A DNA stretch of 15,447 nt from Capsulimonas sp. (GCA_025963815.1 JAOQAA010000222.1:1-15447), one strand, 5' to 3'. Positions 6,790-14,081 are shown, counted from the stretch's first letter. A program made the numbers and translations. Notes: a model not told the origin generated them from the letters alone.

Positions 6790-7119
6790 TTAATCGGGCT
6801 TCTTGGTTTGCTTTATAGACGACGTTAAGAGGCTCAAGAACGTCGCCGCGACAATGAGGACAAAGCCCAGCGCATTCAGCCAAAAGATGGCGGCATTCGA
6901 GATGACTGCGCCGCCTTCCTGCTTGACGACGGAAAGACTGTAATAGTAGGGGCTTAAGAGCCATACGCCTAATCCCGCCGCCCACAGAATACTGACGCGC
7001 ATGGACGAATATTCCCTCCGGCGCGACGTCCGGTAAACCGAGACACACGCCAGGAGGAACGTAACAAATGTGAACGCAATGATCAACATATTGACGATTG
7101 GATTAGGCGATAGCGGCAT
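6790..7119 (-). CDS. Small three-TM membrane protein, unknown function
   Basis: This 109-residue protein has three hydrophobic segments (about 8-28, 42-62, 75-98), short basic loops (YRTSRRREYSS) and a Lys-rich C-terminal tail. I recognise no family. It lies 51 bases downstream of the BlaR1/M56 gene on the same strand and may be its operon partner or target. The ATG at 7119 lacks a clear ribosome binding site, and ATG 7089 is an alternative. The 51-base gap contains a direct repeat GCATCGG (7153-7159 and 7163-7169). Confidence 0.55.
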   Translation of the reverse strand: MPLSPNPIVNMLIIAFTFVTFLLACVSVYRTSRRREYSSMRVSILWAAGLGVWLLSPYYYSLSVVKQEGGAVISNAAIFWLNALGFVLIVAATFLSLLTSSIKQTKKPD

Positions 7120-7170
7120 ACTATTTCTGCTTTCGTATTCTTTATTTTTTCGGCATCGGCGCGCATCGGT

Positions 7171-9654
7171 TCAAACCGCGCCGCGCGCGTTTGGCATGAG
7201 ATGGATATTGCGGAACTCGGCGCGGTGGCAGGGCCGCTTTTCCAGCCGGAATTCGCGTACTTGATCGATCGGCAATTTGGGGGCATCGAACGACACGACT
7301 GCCCCAACGTTGGTTCCCGCTTCCGGATTCGCCTTCAGCAGGGTTCGGCGTCCGCTGCGATCCACCACGATCAGCCGGCGCTCGACCGATTGCATATCGC
7401 CAAGGTTATCCGTCACGATCCACTTTCTGCCGCCCTTCGCGAAAGGCGCGGGATTGGCGAGTTCCAGCATGCATCCGCCCGCTTTGAGGACTTTCTCGCC
7501 CGGCGCGGGAGCGGAGAACACCACTCCCTGCGACCACGGACCGGAACAAAGGTTGAAGCAGAAATTGAACCGATCCGGCAGGTTCAGCAGAGCGTCCTGC
7601 CCATACCATGTTTCGCCGGGATTTGGCCCCGCATGCTCCCAGGATCCGTTGGACTGAAAGTACTGCGCGCCCTCCATGAGAATGGGGTCGCCGCCGTCCG
7701 GATCGCGCGGTCCCGTGATGCGCAGCACGACGCCCATACGGTTTGGCCCGGGCTGAAAGCCGGCATTTTGGCTCGACGCCGAAAGCAGCCTTCCATCCGG
7801 AAGCCAGCTGCCGTTTTGGCTCGTCGCCACTCGCACCAGTTCGACCGTCACGCCTCCCGTCCCGCTCACCTTCCAGTCAGCCGGCGTATCGACTCCCGGA
7901 ATCGGCGGGCCGAGGGTCGGGTGTTGCGCAGTTCGCAGTTCCTGAGCCTCCGAACTCTGTGAGTGCTCGTACAGGAGATCGGCGACAAGCGCGTCGCGCT
8001 CCGCAATTCTACCAGCCGCAGCCAGGAGACGGATGCACGATAATCCGGCGCCCGACGACACGTTATCGTCGCTAAGATCGTAGGCGCGGCGGTAAGCTCG
8101 GATCGCCCTGGCGTCATGCTTCGCTTCGTAGCTTTTCCCCAGACTGTTCCAGATCGAGGCTTCGTCGGCCGCGTTGTCGTAACGCGCGAGGATCGCTTCG
8201 ATCGCGGCGGGCGGCGCGCTGTCGTAACCATACTTGATCGTCGCCTGGTCCATTGAGGCCAGCGCGGCTTCCGGGCAATCCGGGTACTTTTTCAGCAGAT
8301 CGTTCAGCACCCGGCTCGCCTGGGAATACATCCCGTGCTGCGTTAACATATGGGCAAGTTGCGCCTGCTCAGACGGGCTCTGTCTTTCCGGTACCGTGGG
8401 GCGTTTCGCGGCAAGATAAGTCTGATATTGCGCTTTGAGCTGCGCGCGGCCGCCGTCACGCATTTGCTCCCTGAACAAGCGATCCATCTTGAGGAATTGG
8501 GCCTTCATCTCCGCCGATATCTCATGACCGCCGTTCCCCACCGCTTGTCCCGCTCCCAAAACGTGGCGCGAAGCCTGGATCGGAGCGAGACGCACGGCGG
8601 CCGTGAGGGATACGATGAGGATCGTCGCAGCGATATGCGCGGAGGTGGGCGTCCGGTTGACCCCGTTTTTCAAGATCGACTGCACACGATTTTCGATGCG
8701 CTTGGGCCGAGCCATGGGAACAGCCCCGGGCGTCTGACGCCCGCGCAGCGAGCGGATGATTTCCAGCAAGTCTCCGGCGTACTGCGCGGGGGCGACGCCG
8801 GAGACGAGCACGCGATCATCGCAGGCGCGCTCGCTTTGATGAGTGAGTGACCGAAGCGCCCACCAAACGAGGGGGTTCGGCCAGTAAAGAACGGCGACGC
8901 AAGTGGCGGCGGTCTGCACGAGCCAATCGCAGCGCGCGACGTGAGCGAACTCGTGCGCCAGCACGGAACGGCGTCGCTCGTCGGTCCAATTATCGGCGCC
9001 CAACGGAAGAAGGACGATGGGCCTGAACACTCCCCATGTCATGGGAGATAAGCCAAGCGTCACCGCCCCACCCCGTAAAACAATCACGGGGCGGCGCCCC
9101 ATCGCCCGCGCTTGCGCATCTATGTCCGGGTCCGTAATCTCCCGGGAGTAGCGAGCGAACTTGCGCAGCTCAAACAGGCCTCTCATAAGCCGGATCATCC
9201 CCAGCAAAACGCCGGCCAGCCAGAGCGAGGCCAGGACGGCGCTTAATGACACGCCCTTCGAATACACACGATTTGAATACGACGGAGCGGGACGCACAGC
9301 GGGCGCCGGAATTCCCATTACCGGCGCGCCGCCAGGTAAGGATATGCCGGGCGCCGGCTCAGCCGCGCTTCCCGAAACAGTGGGCGCAAATGTCATCGGG
9401 TCAGGCGACGAGATCGGCGCGGCGGGCAATGCGACGGCGGCGGTCTGCGGCCATCCCTCCACCTCTTTGGGCGGCAGCATCACGGTAAAAATCGGCATTA
9501 TGACGAGCACGGCGAAGGCGCTCGCCCATACCAAGTGCCGTACGGCCGCCGAGGCGCGTGTCAGGCAGAGGGCGACGGCGAAAGCGATCGCGAGTACGAT
9601 GGCGCTTTTGAGCAGCAAGTCGATGAGTAACGGCGCGCTATGAATGATCGCCAT
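7171..9654 (-). CDS. BlaR1-type M56 zinc metalloprotease antirepressor with TPR-like and C-terminal extensions
   Basis: The protein is 827 residues from ATG 9654. TM segments lie at about 12-32, 40-60, 136-155, 246-262 and 339-357. The M56 signature HEFAH (234-238) sits before TM4, and SERACDD (274-280) supplies the third zinc ligand Glu275. In BlaR1/MecR1 proteins this cytosolic protease leads to cleavage of the paired BlaI/MecI repressor after a signal is sensed outside. Here there is no penicillin-binding sensor. Instead, residues from about 420 to 570 form helical repeats resembling TPRs (WNSLGKSYEAKHDARAIRAYRRA), and a beta-rich domain follows, ending FRLEKRPCHRAEFRNIHL. The start overlaps the blaI-type gene by 17 bases and is backed by GGGGAG. 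ATG 9678 is the longer alternative. The signal is probably not a beta-lactam. Confidence 0.88.
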   Translation of the reverse strand: MAIIHSAPLLIDLLLKSAIVLAIAFAVALCLTRASAAVRHLVWASAFAVLVIMPIFTVMLPPKEVEGWPQTAAVALPAAPISSPDPMTFAPTVSGSAAEPAPGISLPGGAPVMGIPAPAVRPAPSYSNRVYSKGVSLSAVLASLWLAGVLLGMIRLMRGLFELRKFARYSREITDPDIDAQARAMGRRPVIVLRGGAVTLGLSPMTWGVFRPIVLLPLGADNWTDERRRSVLAHEFAHVARCDWLVQTAATCVAVLYWPNPLVWWALRSLTHQSERACDDRVLVSGVAPAQYAGDLLEIIRSLRGRQTPGAVPMARPKRIENRVQSILKNGVNRTPTSAHIAATILIVSLTAAVRLAPIQASRHVLGAGQAVGNGGHEISAEMKAQFLKMDRLFREQMRDGGRAQLKAQYQTYLAAKRPTVPERQSPSEQAQLAHMLTQHGMYSQASRVLNDLLKKYPDCPEAALASMDQATIKYGYDSAPPAAIEAILARYDNAADEASIWNSLGKSYEAKHDARAIRAYRRAYDLSDDNVSSGAGLSCIRLLAAAGRIAERDALVADLLYEHSQSSEAQELRTAQHPTLGPPIPGVDTPADWKVSGTGGVTVELVRVATSQNGSWLPDGRLLSASSQNAGFQPGPNRMGVVLRITGPRDPDGGDPILMEGAQYFQSNGSWEHAGPNPGETWYGQDALLNLPDRFNFCFNLCSGPWSQGVVFSAPAPGEKVLKAGGCMLELANPAPFAKGGRKWIVTDNLGDMQSVERRLIVVDRSGRRTLLKANPEAGTNVGAVVSFDAPKLPIDQVREFRLEKRPCHRAEFRNIHLMPNARGAV

Positions 9655-10045
9655 CGATCCGCTCCCCATGTTTCGCATCCTCGATCAGCTTTGTCAAACG
9701 GTCCAGGTCCTCGTCGCTGATGGCGCACTCGTCGTCGGAAATCAATGTGGTCACCGCCCGCGCGGTGCTGCCGCCGAAGAAGGTCCGCACGATCTGGCGC
9801 AGAGCCGAAGTCGCCGCCGCCTGGCGGGGCTGGGTCGGACGGAACAGGTACTTCTTGCCTTGCTCCACGTGCGACACATGCCCCTTTTCCTCCAAAATGC
9901 GCAGCAGAGCGCGGACGGCGGAATAGCTCGGCGCATCGGGAAGCGCCTCGACTACGTCCGCCGCCGACGCCTCCCCGCGCTCGTACACAATATCCATAAT
10001 CTGCCGCTCACGCCGGCTTAGGGAGCCCGCATTTGGTTTCGTCAT
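9638..10045 (-). CDS. BlaI/MecI/CopY-family transcriptional repressor
   Basis: The protein is 135 residues from ATG 10045, usual for the family (about 120-140). GGGGAG lies 9 bases upstream of this ATG but directly abuts ATG 10054, so the former is chosen. The N-terminal winged helix-turn-helix (about 8-72) has the typical LSRRERQIMDIVYERGEASAADV, then SYSAVRALLRILEEKGHVSH and the wing EQGKKYLFRP. The C-terminal part (about 78-130) would dimerise and carry the site cut by the M56 protease encoded next. It likely represses its own operon from the two dyads in its promoter. The gene overlaps the blaR1-type gene by 17 bases. Confidence 0.92.
   Translation of the reverse strand: MTKPNAGSLSRRERQIMDIVYERGEASAADVVEALPDAPSYSAVRALLRILEEKGHVSHVEQGKKYLFRPTQPRQAAATSALRQIVRTFFGGSTARAVTTLISDDECAISDEDLDRLTKLIEDAKHGERIDGDHS
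9662..9667 (-). promoter_or_regulatory. Ribosome binding site deciding the BlaR1/M56 start
   Basis: On the minus strand GGGGAG stands 7 bases before ATG 9654. It lies inside the end of the blaI-type gene, so the two genes are translationally close. The longer ATG at 9678 has no such site. Confidence 0.6.
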
Positions 10046-10066
10046 TATGATCATCTCCCCACGAAC

Positions 10067-10082
10067 TGCTAAAATTATAGCA
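10067..10082. promoter_or_regulatory. Probable BlaI-type operator 1 (over the -10 element)
   Basis: TGCTA-N6-TAGCA is a 16-base dyad that covers the -10 element of the minus-strand promoter. The arms match the second dyad 42 bases away. Position and symmetry fit autorepression by the adjacent BlaI-family protein. The assignment of protein to site is inference. Confidence 0.6.
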
Positions 10083-10102
10083 CTTCAGCAACAAATCGTC
10101 AA
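10074..10102 (-). promoter_or_regulatory. Sigma-70-type promoter of the blaI/blaR1-type operon
   Basis: On the minus strand TTGACG (10102-10097), a 17-base spacer and TATAAT (10079-10074) preceded by TGC form a near-consensus promoter. Transcription would start near 10067, about 20 bases before ATG 10045. Confidence 0.8.
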
Positions 10103-10108
10103 TAGATC

Positions 10109-10124
10109 AGCTAATTTTTTAGCA
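10109..10124. promoter_or_regulatory. Probable BlaI-type operator 2 (upstream of the -35)
   Basis: AGCTA-N6-TAGCA has the same layout as operator 1. The flank ACTGCTAAAA is shared, reading on opposite strands. The centre-to-centre distance is 42 bases, about four helical turns, so both dimers would face the same side of the DNA. Confidence 0.55.
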
Positions 10125-10162
10125 GTACCGGTAATTCCTATCTTTTCAATCTCCGCCTTCCT

Positions 10163-10205
10163 ACGGCGCAAGCTTTGCCTTCCAGCACAGCTTGCGCCGT
10201 TTTTT
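10163..10205 (+). terminator. Rho-independent terminator reading rightward
   Basis: ACGGCGCAAGCT (10163-10174) and AGCTTGCGCCGT (10189-10200) are perfect 12-base arms with a 14-base loop, followed at once by a T-run (10200-10205). Only the plus-strand reading has the T-tract. It lies between two divergent promoters with no plus-strand gene in front of it, so it may insulate the PadR promoter or end an unannotated small RNA. Confidence 0.8.
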
Positions 10206-10255
10206 GGTTTGGGCCAAACATTTTAATTTTTCTAAATATTTATTTAAGCACAGTA

Positions 10256-10284
10256 TTGACATATATAAAACTTTAGTATATAAT
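10256..10284 (+). promoter_or_regulatory. Consensus promoter P1 with embedded dyad, before PadR 1
   Basis: TTGACA (10256-10261), a 17-base spacer and TATAAT (10279-10284) give a perfect sigma-70 promoter, so the unit must be strongly expressed unless repressed. The spacer carries TAAA-N2-TTTA (core 10266-10275). The whole 29-base element matches promoter P2 (12579-12607) at 25 positions, including the spacer, which argues for a shared operator. The leader to ATG 10374 would be about 83 bases. Confidence 0.85.
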
Positions 10285-10373
10285 GCATATGGTTATAGAT
10301 CAAACAAGGACCGATCAAATGAACAAAGCGAACCACAGAATATTCGCCGCCCCGCAGAAGTAAGGAGCATGAT

Positions 10374-10721
10374 ATGGCGTTTCGCAGTGATCTGGACACT
10401 TTGACCCTGAGCGTATTGCAGACGGAAGCGCTGCACGGCTATGAGATCGCCAAGCGCATCAATGCGAAGGGCGAGGCGGCGTTCCACGCCAAAGAAGGGC
10501 AGCTTTACCCCATTTTGCACCGGCTGGAAAACGAAGGCGTCATCCAGGCCGATTGGATCCCTCAGGAAGGGAAGCCGGCGCGCAAAGTGTACCGCCTGAC
10601 CGAGACGGGCAAGGGCGAATTGGAGAAGCTCACGGAAGCGTGGCGCAAGTTCGCACAGGCGGTGGAGAGCCTGCTGACGCCGCCCAAGAAGATGATGCGT
10701 CTCGCCAGCGTTTCGCAATAA
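10374..10721 (+). CDS. PadR-family transcriptional repressor 1
   Basis: This 115-residue protein starts at an ATG with AAGGAG 6 bases upstream. The PadR winged helix-turn-helix spans about residues 6-85, with LSVLQTEALHGYEIAKRI (helices 1-2), EGQLYPILHRLENEGVIQ (recognition helix and helix 4) and the wing around GKPARKVYRLTETG. A short helix (about 86-105) serves as the dimer arm. Such small PadR proteins bind as dimers and repress their own operon and neighbouring transport or membrane genes. It is the first gene after P1, and 28 bases downstream begins the first HAAS-like membrane protein. The DNA-binding part is almost identical to PadR 2, so both should read the same sites. The tail beyond residue 100 differs. 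Confidence 0.93.
   Translation: MAFRSDLDTLTLSVLQTEALHGYEIAKRINAKGEAAFHAKEGQLYPILHRLENEGVIQADWIPQEGKPARKVYRLTETGKGELEKLTEAWRKFAQAVESLLTPPKKMMRLASVSQ
10477..10538 (+). repeat. 62-base perfect repeat, copy 1 (inside PadR 1)
   Basis: This stretch is base-for-base identical to 13849-13910 in PadR 2, including every third codon position, while the flanks show synonymous changes. It covers the recognition-helix region (from AFHAKEGQLYPIL to ENEG). It indicates recent duplication or gene conversion. Confidence 0.9.
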
Positions 10722-10749
10722 CTGTTGAGAGAGATACGAGAGGTTTCCA

Positions 10750-11826
10750 ATGGAAAATAAATCAGAACTCAACCCGATTGCCCAATTCCTTGCAGAATCG
10801 GAAAAACGGCTGCGCGGACGGCTGGAACCGAGCGTCATGGCTGGCAAACTGAAGGCGGCGCGTGAGTCTATGGCGAGCCGCGCCGAAGAGCTGACGGCAG
10901 GGGGCCTCGCGCCAGAAGCGGCGAACGCCACGGCGGCGGCTGCGTTCGGAACGCCGCAGCAATGGACGCGCGAGATACTGGCGTCCGAAAACTACCGTCC
11001 CTCCGCGCGGCCGGCAAACACTGTTTCGATTGTCGGGTTTGCGCTTTGCCTGATGATGGTCCCCATGGGAACGCTGGCGCTGAAGAATTTGGCGACCAAT
11101 CAAGTGGACATGGCCAAGGCCGCCTTCGTGATCGGTCTCATCGTGACGCCGCTGGCTGCGCTCGCGGCGCCGCTCGGCGCGCTGATCGCGGGACGCAGCA
11201 ATGTCAAAGCCTTGGCGGGTATTGCGGCGGCGGCGGCGGTATTGAGCGCTCTAGTCATCGGAACGACTGCGCCGCTATTCGAGAACCTGATGTCCCAGAG
11301 CGCTTCCCTGGTGGACCTGGAGAGCAATCAAAAAGAACAGGGTCTGCTTCAGCTGGGCATTCAGACCTACGGCGCTTCGGCCGCGCCGGCGACACTGCCG
11401 GCCACCTTGAAAACGAAGGACGGATACGCTGCGCCGGCGATGACATTCCATCAAGAGCGACTGCGGGATATCATGAGTAAGATCAGCCATGGACCCGTTT
11501 CCGAGAACAGCGTCGGCAGCTGGACAGATAGCTCGATGGGGATGGACTATGTCGCCACGAAAGCGCTGGCGGCGCAGCGCTGGCGGGATTTCGGAGCGCA
11601 GCGTTTAGCCGAGAACGAACACGCTCGTGTCGAAATGCAGCGACAGCTCATGCACGGAACCGCCGTGACGCCGGCGCGCTTCTCCTTCGGCGCCGCCTGG
11701 ATCGCCGCGTTCTGGGTGATGCTCCAGGGATGCTGGTGCCTTGGGATCTGCCTAGTGTTCAGCCTGATCGGACGCAGCATTCAGCAGTCCCAGTCAGCGC
11801 GAAGCTTACGAACTCAAACGGCGTAA
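10750..11826 (+). CDS. Membrane protein 1 with HAAS/permease-prefix-like N-terminal domain (PadR partner)
   Basis: This 358-residue protein starts at an ATG with GAGAGG 6 bases upstream. Residues 8-84 form a helical domain ([44 protein letters not shown]) like the HAAS/permease-prefix domains that accompany PadR regulators and are thought to relay signals to them. TM segments lie at about 92-112, 124-147, 154-174 and 313-340. The part between TM3 and TM4 (about 175-312) is probably outside the membrane and shares with its two paralogues a G-x(2)-Y, P-x(2)-LPA-x-LK, GYAAP and [15 protein letters not shown] pattern (200-281). It may be a sensor that controls PadR 1; no enzymatic motif is seen. 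A homology search could instead show a plain unknown membrane family. Confidence 0.8.
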   Translation: MENKSELNPIAQFLAESEKRLRGRLEPSVMAGKLKAARESMASRAEELTAGGLAPEAANATAAAAFGTPQQWTREILASENYRPSARPANTVSIVGFALCLMMVPMGTLALKNLATNQVDMAKAAFVIGLIVTPLAALAAPLGALIAGRSNVKALAGIAAAAAVLSALVIGTTAPLFENLMSQSASLVDLESNQKEQGLLQLGIQTYGASAAPATLPATLKTKDGYAAPAMTFHQERLRDIMSKISHGPVSENSVGSWTDSSMGMDYVATKALAAQRWRDFGAQRLAENEHARVEMQRQLMHGTAVTPARFSFGAAWIAAFWVMLQGCWCLGICLVFSLIGRSIQQSQSARSLRTQTA

Positions 11827-11878
11827 ACGATCACCGCGGCAGCTGAAAGCGCCGACAAAAACGAGAGAAGGCTTAACA

Positions 11879-12562
11879 ATGAAACAGAAAAACACACAAC
11901 GGGGCTTTACGCTGATCGAGCTGCTGGTCGTCATCGCGATCATTTCGATCCTCGCCTCCTTGCTCTTCCCAGCCTTCTTCTCCGCCCGAGAGAAGGCGCG
12001 AGCGGCCGTCTGTCTGAGCAACCAGCGTCAGATCGGCATGGCGATGTCGATGTATATGCAGGATTCGGACGGCATGTATCCCTGGGCCAAAGACGCCTAC
12101 GACGAATACTCCACCAAATGGGACGGTTTCCCCGTCCAAAAAGCCAAAGTGGCGACGATGGGCCGACTGTACGAAGTCCTCAATCCCTATATGAAATCCG
12201 CGCAGCTATGGCGATGTCCTGACGACACCGGAGCTACGGCCGTGGTGGGATTTATCCAGGGGACAATCGTGCACGCCACGATCGACGCAACCCCGACTAT
12301 GTATGGCAAATACCATATGTCTTACGAGTATCACACCGAAATACCGCTGCTTGGGAAATCGGACACGAACCTGACCGCGATCGATCCGGACGGCCTGGAG
12401 TACAATTCGTCTCAAATCGCCGTCTTAGAAGACGGCATCGCCCAGTGGCACAGCGGCTCTACTGCGGGCGATATGCGTCAGGTAACCCTGATGGGCGACG
12501 GACATGTCGCCACCTTGAACACCTCCCAGGTCTATACGCAAGGCTTTCTGAAATTTCAATAG
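11879..12562 (+). CDS. Type IV prepilin-like protein with a stretched H-X(n)-DG motif
   Basis: This 227-residue protein has the prepilin leader [20 protein letters not shown], with cleavage expected after Gly9 and the conserved Glu at position 14. [24 protein letters not shown] and a C-terminal GDGHVATL follow. The His before Asp-Gly (QWHSGS) is 15 residues away rather than nine, an insertion of six. AGAAGG lies 7 bases before the ATG. It sits 52 bases after membrane protein 1 on the same strand with no promoter seen in the gap, so it may be transcribed from P1. It is otherwise unrelated in composition to the PadR genes around it. It resembles the prepilin at 5763-6662 in the N-terminus only. 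Confidence 0.88.
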   Translation: MKQKNTQRGFTLIELLVVIAIISILASLLFPAFFSAREKARAAVCLSNQRQIGMAMSMYMQDSDGMYPWAKDAYDEYSTKWDGFPVQKAKVATMGRLYEVLNPYMKSAQLWRCPDDTGATAVVGFIQGTIVHATIDATPTMYGKYHMSYEYHTEIPLLGKSDTNLTAIDPDGLEYNSSQIAVLEDGIAQWHSGSTAGDMRQVTLMGDGHVATLNTSQVYTQGFLKFQ

Positions 12563-12578
12563 TCGCGCGCGTGAGAGC

Positions 12579-12607
12579 TTGACATATGTAAAAATTTACT
12601 ATATACT
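12579..12607 (+). promoter_or_regulatory. Promoter P2 with embedded dyad, before membrane protein 2
   Basis: TTGACA (12579-12584), a 17-base spacer and TATACT (12602-12607). The spacer contains GTAAA-N2-TTTAC (12588-12599). Alignment with P1 leaves four differences in 29 bases. The start of transcription would be near 12614, about 50 bases before the TTG start. A PadR dimer at the spacer would block RNA polymerase; the assignment to PadR is inference. Confidence 0.82.
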
Positions 12608-12655
12608 AACATCAAGCATACGCAAGGGATTGGGATTTGTCTTCCCTTGGAAATC

Positions 12656-12660
12656 GGAGG
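12656..12660 (+). promoter_or_regulatory. Ribosome binding site deciding a TTG start
   Basis: GGAGG stands 6 bases before TTG 12667. The upstream TTG at 12637 has no site. The chosen start makes the three paralogous membrane proteins align without gaps from the first residue. Confidence 0.75.
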
Positions 12661-12666
12661 CGCGTC

Positions 12667-13704
12667 TTGGCAAAAAAGCCAGTATTAAACCCAATCGAGC
12701 AGTTTCTTGCATTGTCCGAGAAACGACTGCGCGGGCGACTGGAGCCGGACAAGGTCGCCACGACACTCATGGAGGCCCGGGAGCATCTGACCTACCGCGC
12801 GGAAGAACTCATGGAGGCCGGGCAGGCGCCCGACGCCGCGATGGCGATGGCCGCCGAGACATTCGGTCAGCCGCGCAAGTGGACACGCGAGATTCTGCTC
12901 TCGGAAAATTACAAGCCATATTTGCAGATCGCGAATGGGGTTTCGGTCGCCGCGTGCGCTTATATTCTTGTGCTGAAGCCGCTCTGGACGCTGTTCTTAA
13001 AAGATCCGAGCGTCGCGGTCTCCTCCAGCGGGACCACGGCCCAGCATCTTATCTTCAGCGTTGTGCTTGTGATGACCTCGTATCTGGCGGCGGGTCTTGG
13101 CGCTTTGATCGCGCGGCGCTGCGCGGTCAAGCCCATTCTCGGGATCATCGCGGCGGGAGCCGTCATGTTTTGTATCGGCCTGGGATTTATGACGAACCCG
13201 GTGATGTCAAAAGCACAAAAAGCCCTTCACGATGACGCCGCTCTGCTTCAGCAGGGAATACGAGCTTACAGCTCAAAAACGCTCCCAAACACCGTGCCGG
13301 CGGCTCTGAAGATGCCAGAAGGGTTTGTAGCGCCCATCGCACGGAAAAGAGTGTCGTCGCTGGAGGATGTTGGATCGGGGTCGACGGAGATCGTCGCGAC
13401 CGAGGAAATCGCCGCCAGTCGATGGCGTGATTATGGAGCGCTGCGTCTCACGGAATGCCGAGAGGAGCTTGGCCAGATCAAGGCGTTGTCCGACTGGCGC
13501 CTCTCCACTCCTCAGCTGCTGCTCAGATTCGGCGCGAACAATTTTAACGCCGCCGCAGCCTTGCTAGGGACGGTTTTAGCTTTGCTGCATGGCCTGATGT
13601 GCCTTACCCTCTGTGGAGTATTCGCACAGTTCGGGCGATTTATTCATCGTGTCCACATGGCGTGGCTCTCACAAGATAAAATACGGCGCTCGCCGATCAA
13701 TTAG
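12667..13704 (+). CDS. Membrane protein 2 with HAAS/permease-prefix-like N-terminal domain
   Basis: The protein is 345 residues from a TTG start. Residues 8-84 match the other two paralogues without a gap: [37 protein letters not shown], and FGQPRKWTREILLSENYKP. Helices spanning the membrane lie at about 92-111, 128-149, 155-176 and 294-321. The extracytoplasmic part (about 177-293) contains GIRAY, LPNTVPAALK, GFVAPI and IVATEEIAASRWRDYGALRL (198-261). It is the first gene after P2. PadR 2 follows after 41 bases, so here the membrane protein comes before its regulator, the reverse of the first unit. It is closer to membrane protein 3 than to 1 in the cytoplasmic domain (EAREHLTYRAEELME is shared). 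Confidence 0.8.
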   Translation: MAKKPVLNPIEQFLALSEKRLRGRLEPDKVATTLMEAREHLTYRAEELMEAGQAPDAAMAMAAETFGQPRKWTREILLSENYKPYLQIANGVSVAACAYILVLKPLWTLFLKDPSVAVSSSGTTAQHLIFSVVLVMTSYLAAGLGALIARRCAVKPILGIIAAGAVMFCIGLGFMTNPVMSKAQKALHDDAALLQQGIRAYSSKTLPNTVPAALKMPEGFVAPIARKRVSSLEDVGSGSTEIVATEEIAASRWRDYGALRLTECREELGQIKALSDWRLSTPQLLLRFGANNFNAAAALLGTVLALLHGLMCLTLCGVFAQFGRFIHRVHMAWLSQDKIRRSPIN

Positions 13705-13745
13705 CAGGAATACTTCTCATTTTTAGTGAGACGAGGAGAATTGGA

Positions 13746-14081
13746 ATGGCGTTTCGAAGTGATTTAGACGCATTAGTTTTGAGTGTATTGCAGGCGGAAT
13801 CGCTCCACGGTTATGAGATCGCCAAGCGCATCAACGCCAAGGGGGAGACGGCGTTCCACGCCAAAGAAGGGCAGCTTTACCCCATTTTGCACCGGCTGGA
13901 AAACGAAGGCAAGATCCAGGCGGACTGGATCCCCCAGGAAGGCAAGCCGGCGCGCAAGGTGTACCGCCTGACCGAGACGGGCAAGGGCGAACTCGAAAAA
14001 CTGGTCGAATCGTGGCGTGAGTTTTCACTGGCCGTCGACAGTCTGCTCGCGCCGACAAAACCGGAGGCCTCCCGTGGATAA
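13746..14081 (+). CDS. PadR-family transcriptional repressor 2
   Basis: This 111-residue protein has a fold identical in layout to PadR 1. Within the first 85 residues only a few positions differ (for example T9A, T11V, T17A, A19S, A35T, V56K). The tail differs from about residue 87 (VESWREFSLAVDSLLAPTKPEASRG). GAGGAG stands 7 bases before the ATG. The leader can form TCTCA/TGAGA (13715-13719 and 13727-13731), and TTCTC 13714-13718 could pair with GAGAA 13736-13740, partly covering the ribosome site. There is no separate promoter visible in the 41-base gap, so P2 should drive it. The last 8 bases overlap the start of membrane protein 3. Confidence 0.93.
   Translation: MAFRSDLDALVLSVLQAESLHGYEIAKRINAKGETAFHAKEGQLYPILHRLENEGKIQADWIPQEGKPARKVYRLTETGKGELEKLVESWREFSLAVDSLLAPTKPEASRG
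13849..13910 (+). repeat. 62-base perfect repeat, copy 2 (inside PadR 2)
   Basis: It is identical to 10477-10538. The two copies are 3,372 bases apart in direct orientation, so recombination between the PadR genes could delete or amplify the segment that holds membrane proteins 1 and 2 and the prepilin. Confidence 0.9.
14063..14067 (+). promoter_or_regulatory. Ribosome binding site deciding a GTG start inside PadR 2
   Basis: GGAGG is 6 bases before GTG 14074 and lies within the coding end of PadR 2. It is part of the perfect 10-base palindrome GGAGGCCTCC (14063-14072). The longer frame from ATG 14017 has no such site. Confidence 0.75.

Noticed and set aside
6285..6818. A 177-codon plus-strand frame across the prepilin start and the intergenic hairpin
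   Set aside because: It crosses the prepilin leader in antisense and continues through non-coding DNA; its composition is not protein-like.
7153..7169. GCATCGG repeated twice with a 10-base period, considered as a CRISPR or iteron-like array
   Set aside because: Only two units of 7 bases; no array, no cas gene and no replication gene nearby.
7201..7962. A 253-codon plus-strand frame opposite the end of the M56 gene
   Set aside because: His/Arg-rich shadow with no domain and no ribosome binding site; the opposite strand has a coherent protein.
12579..13235. A 218-codon plus-strand frame starting inside promoter P2
   Set aside because: It runs in another frame of membrane protein 2, is Arg/Gly-rich and low in hydrophobic order, and would begin inside the promoter.
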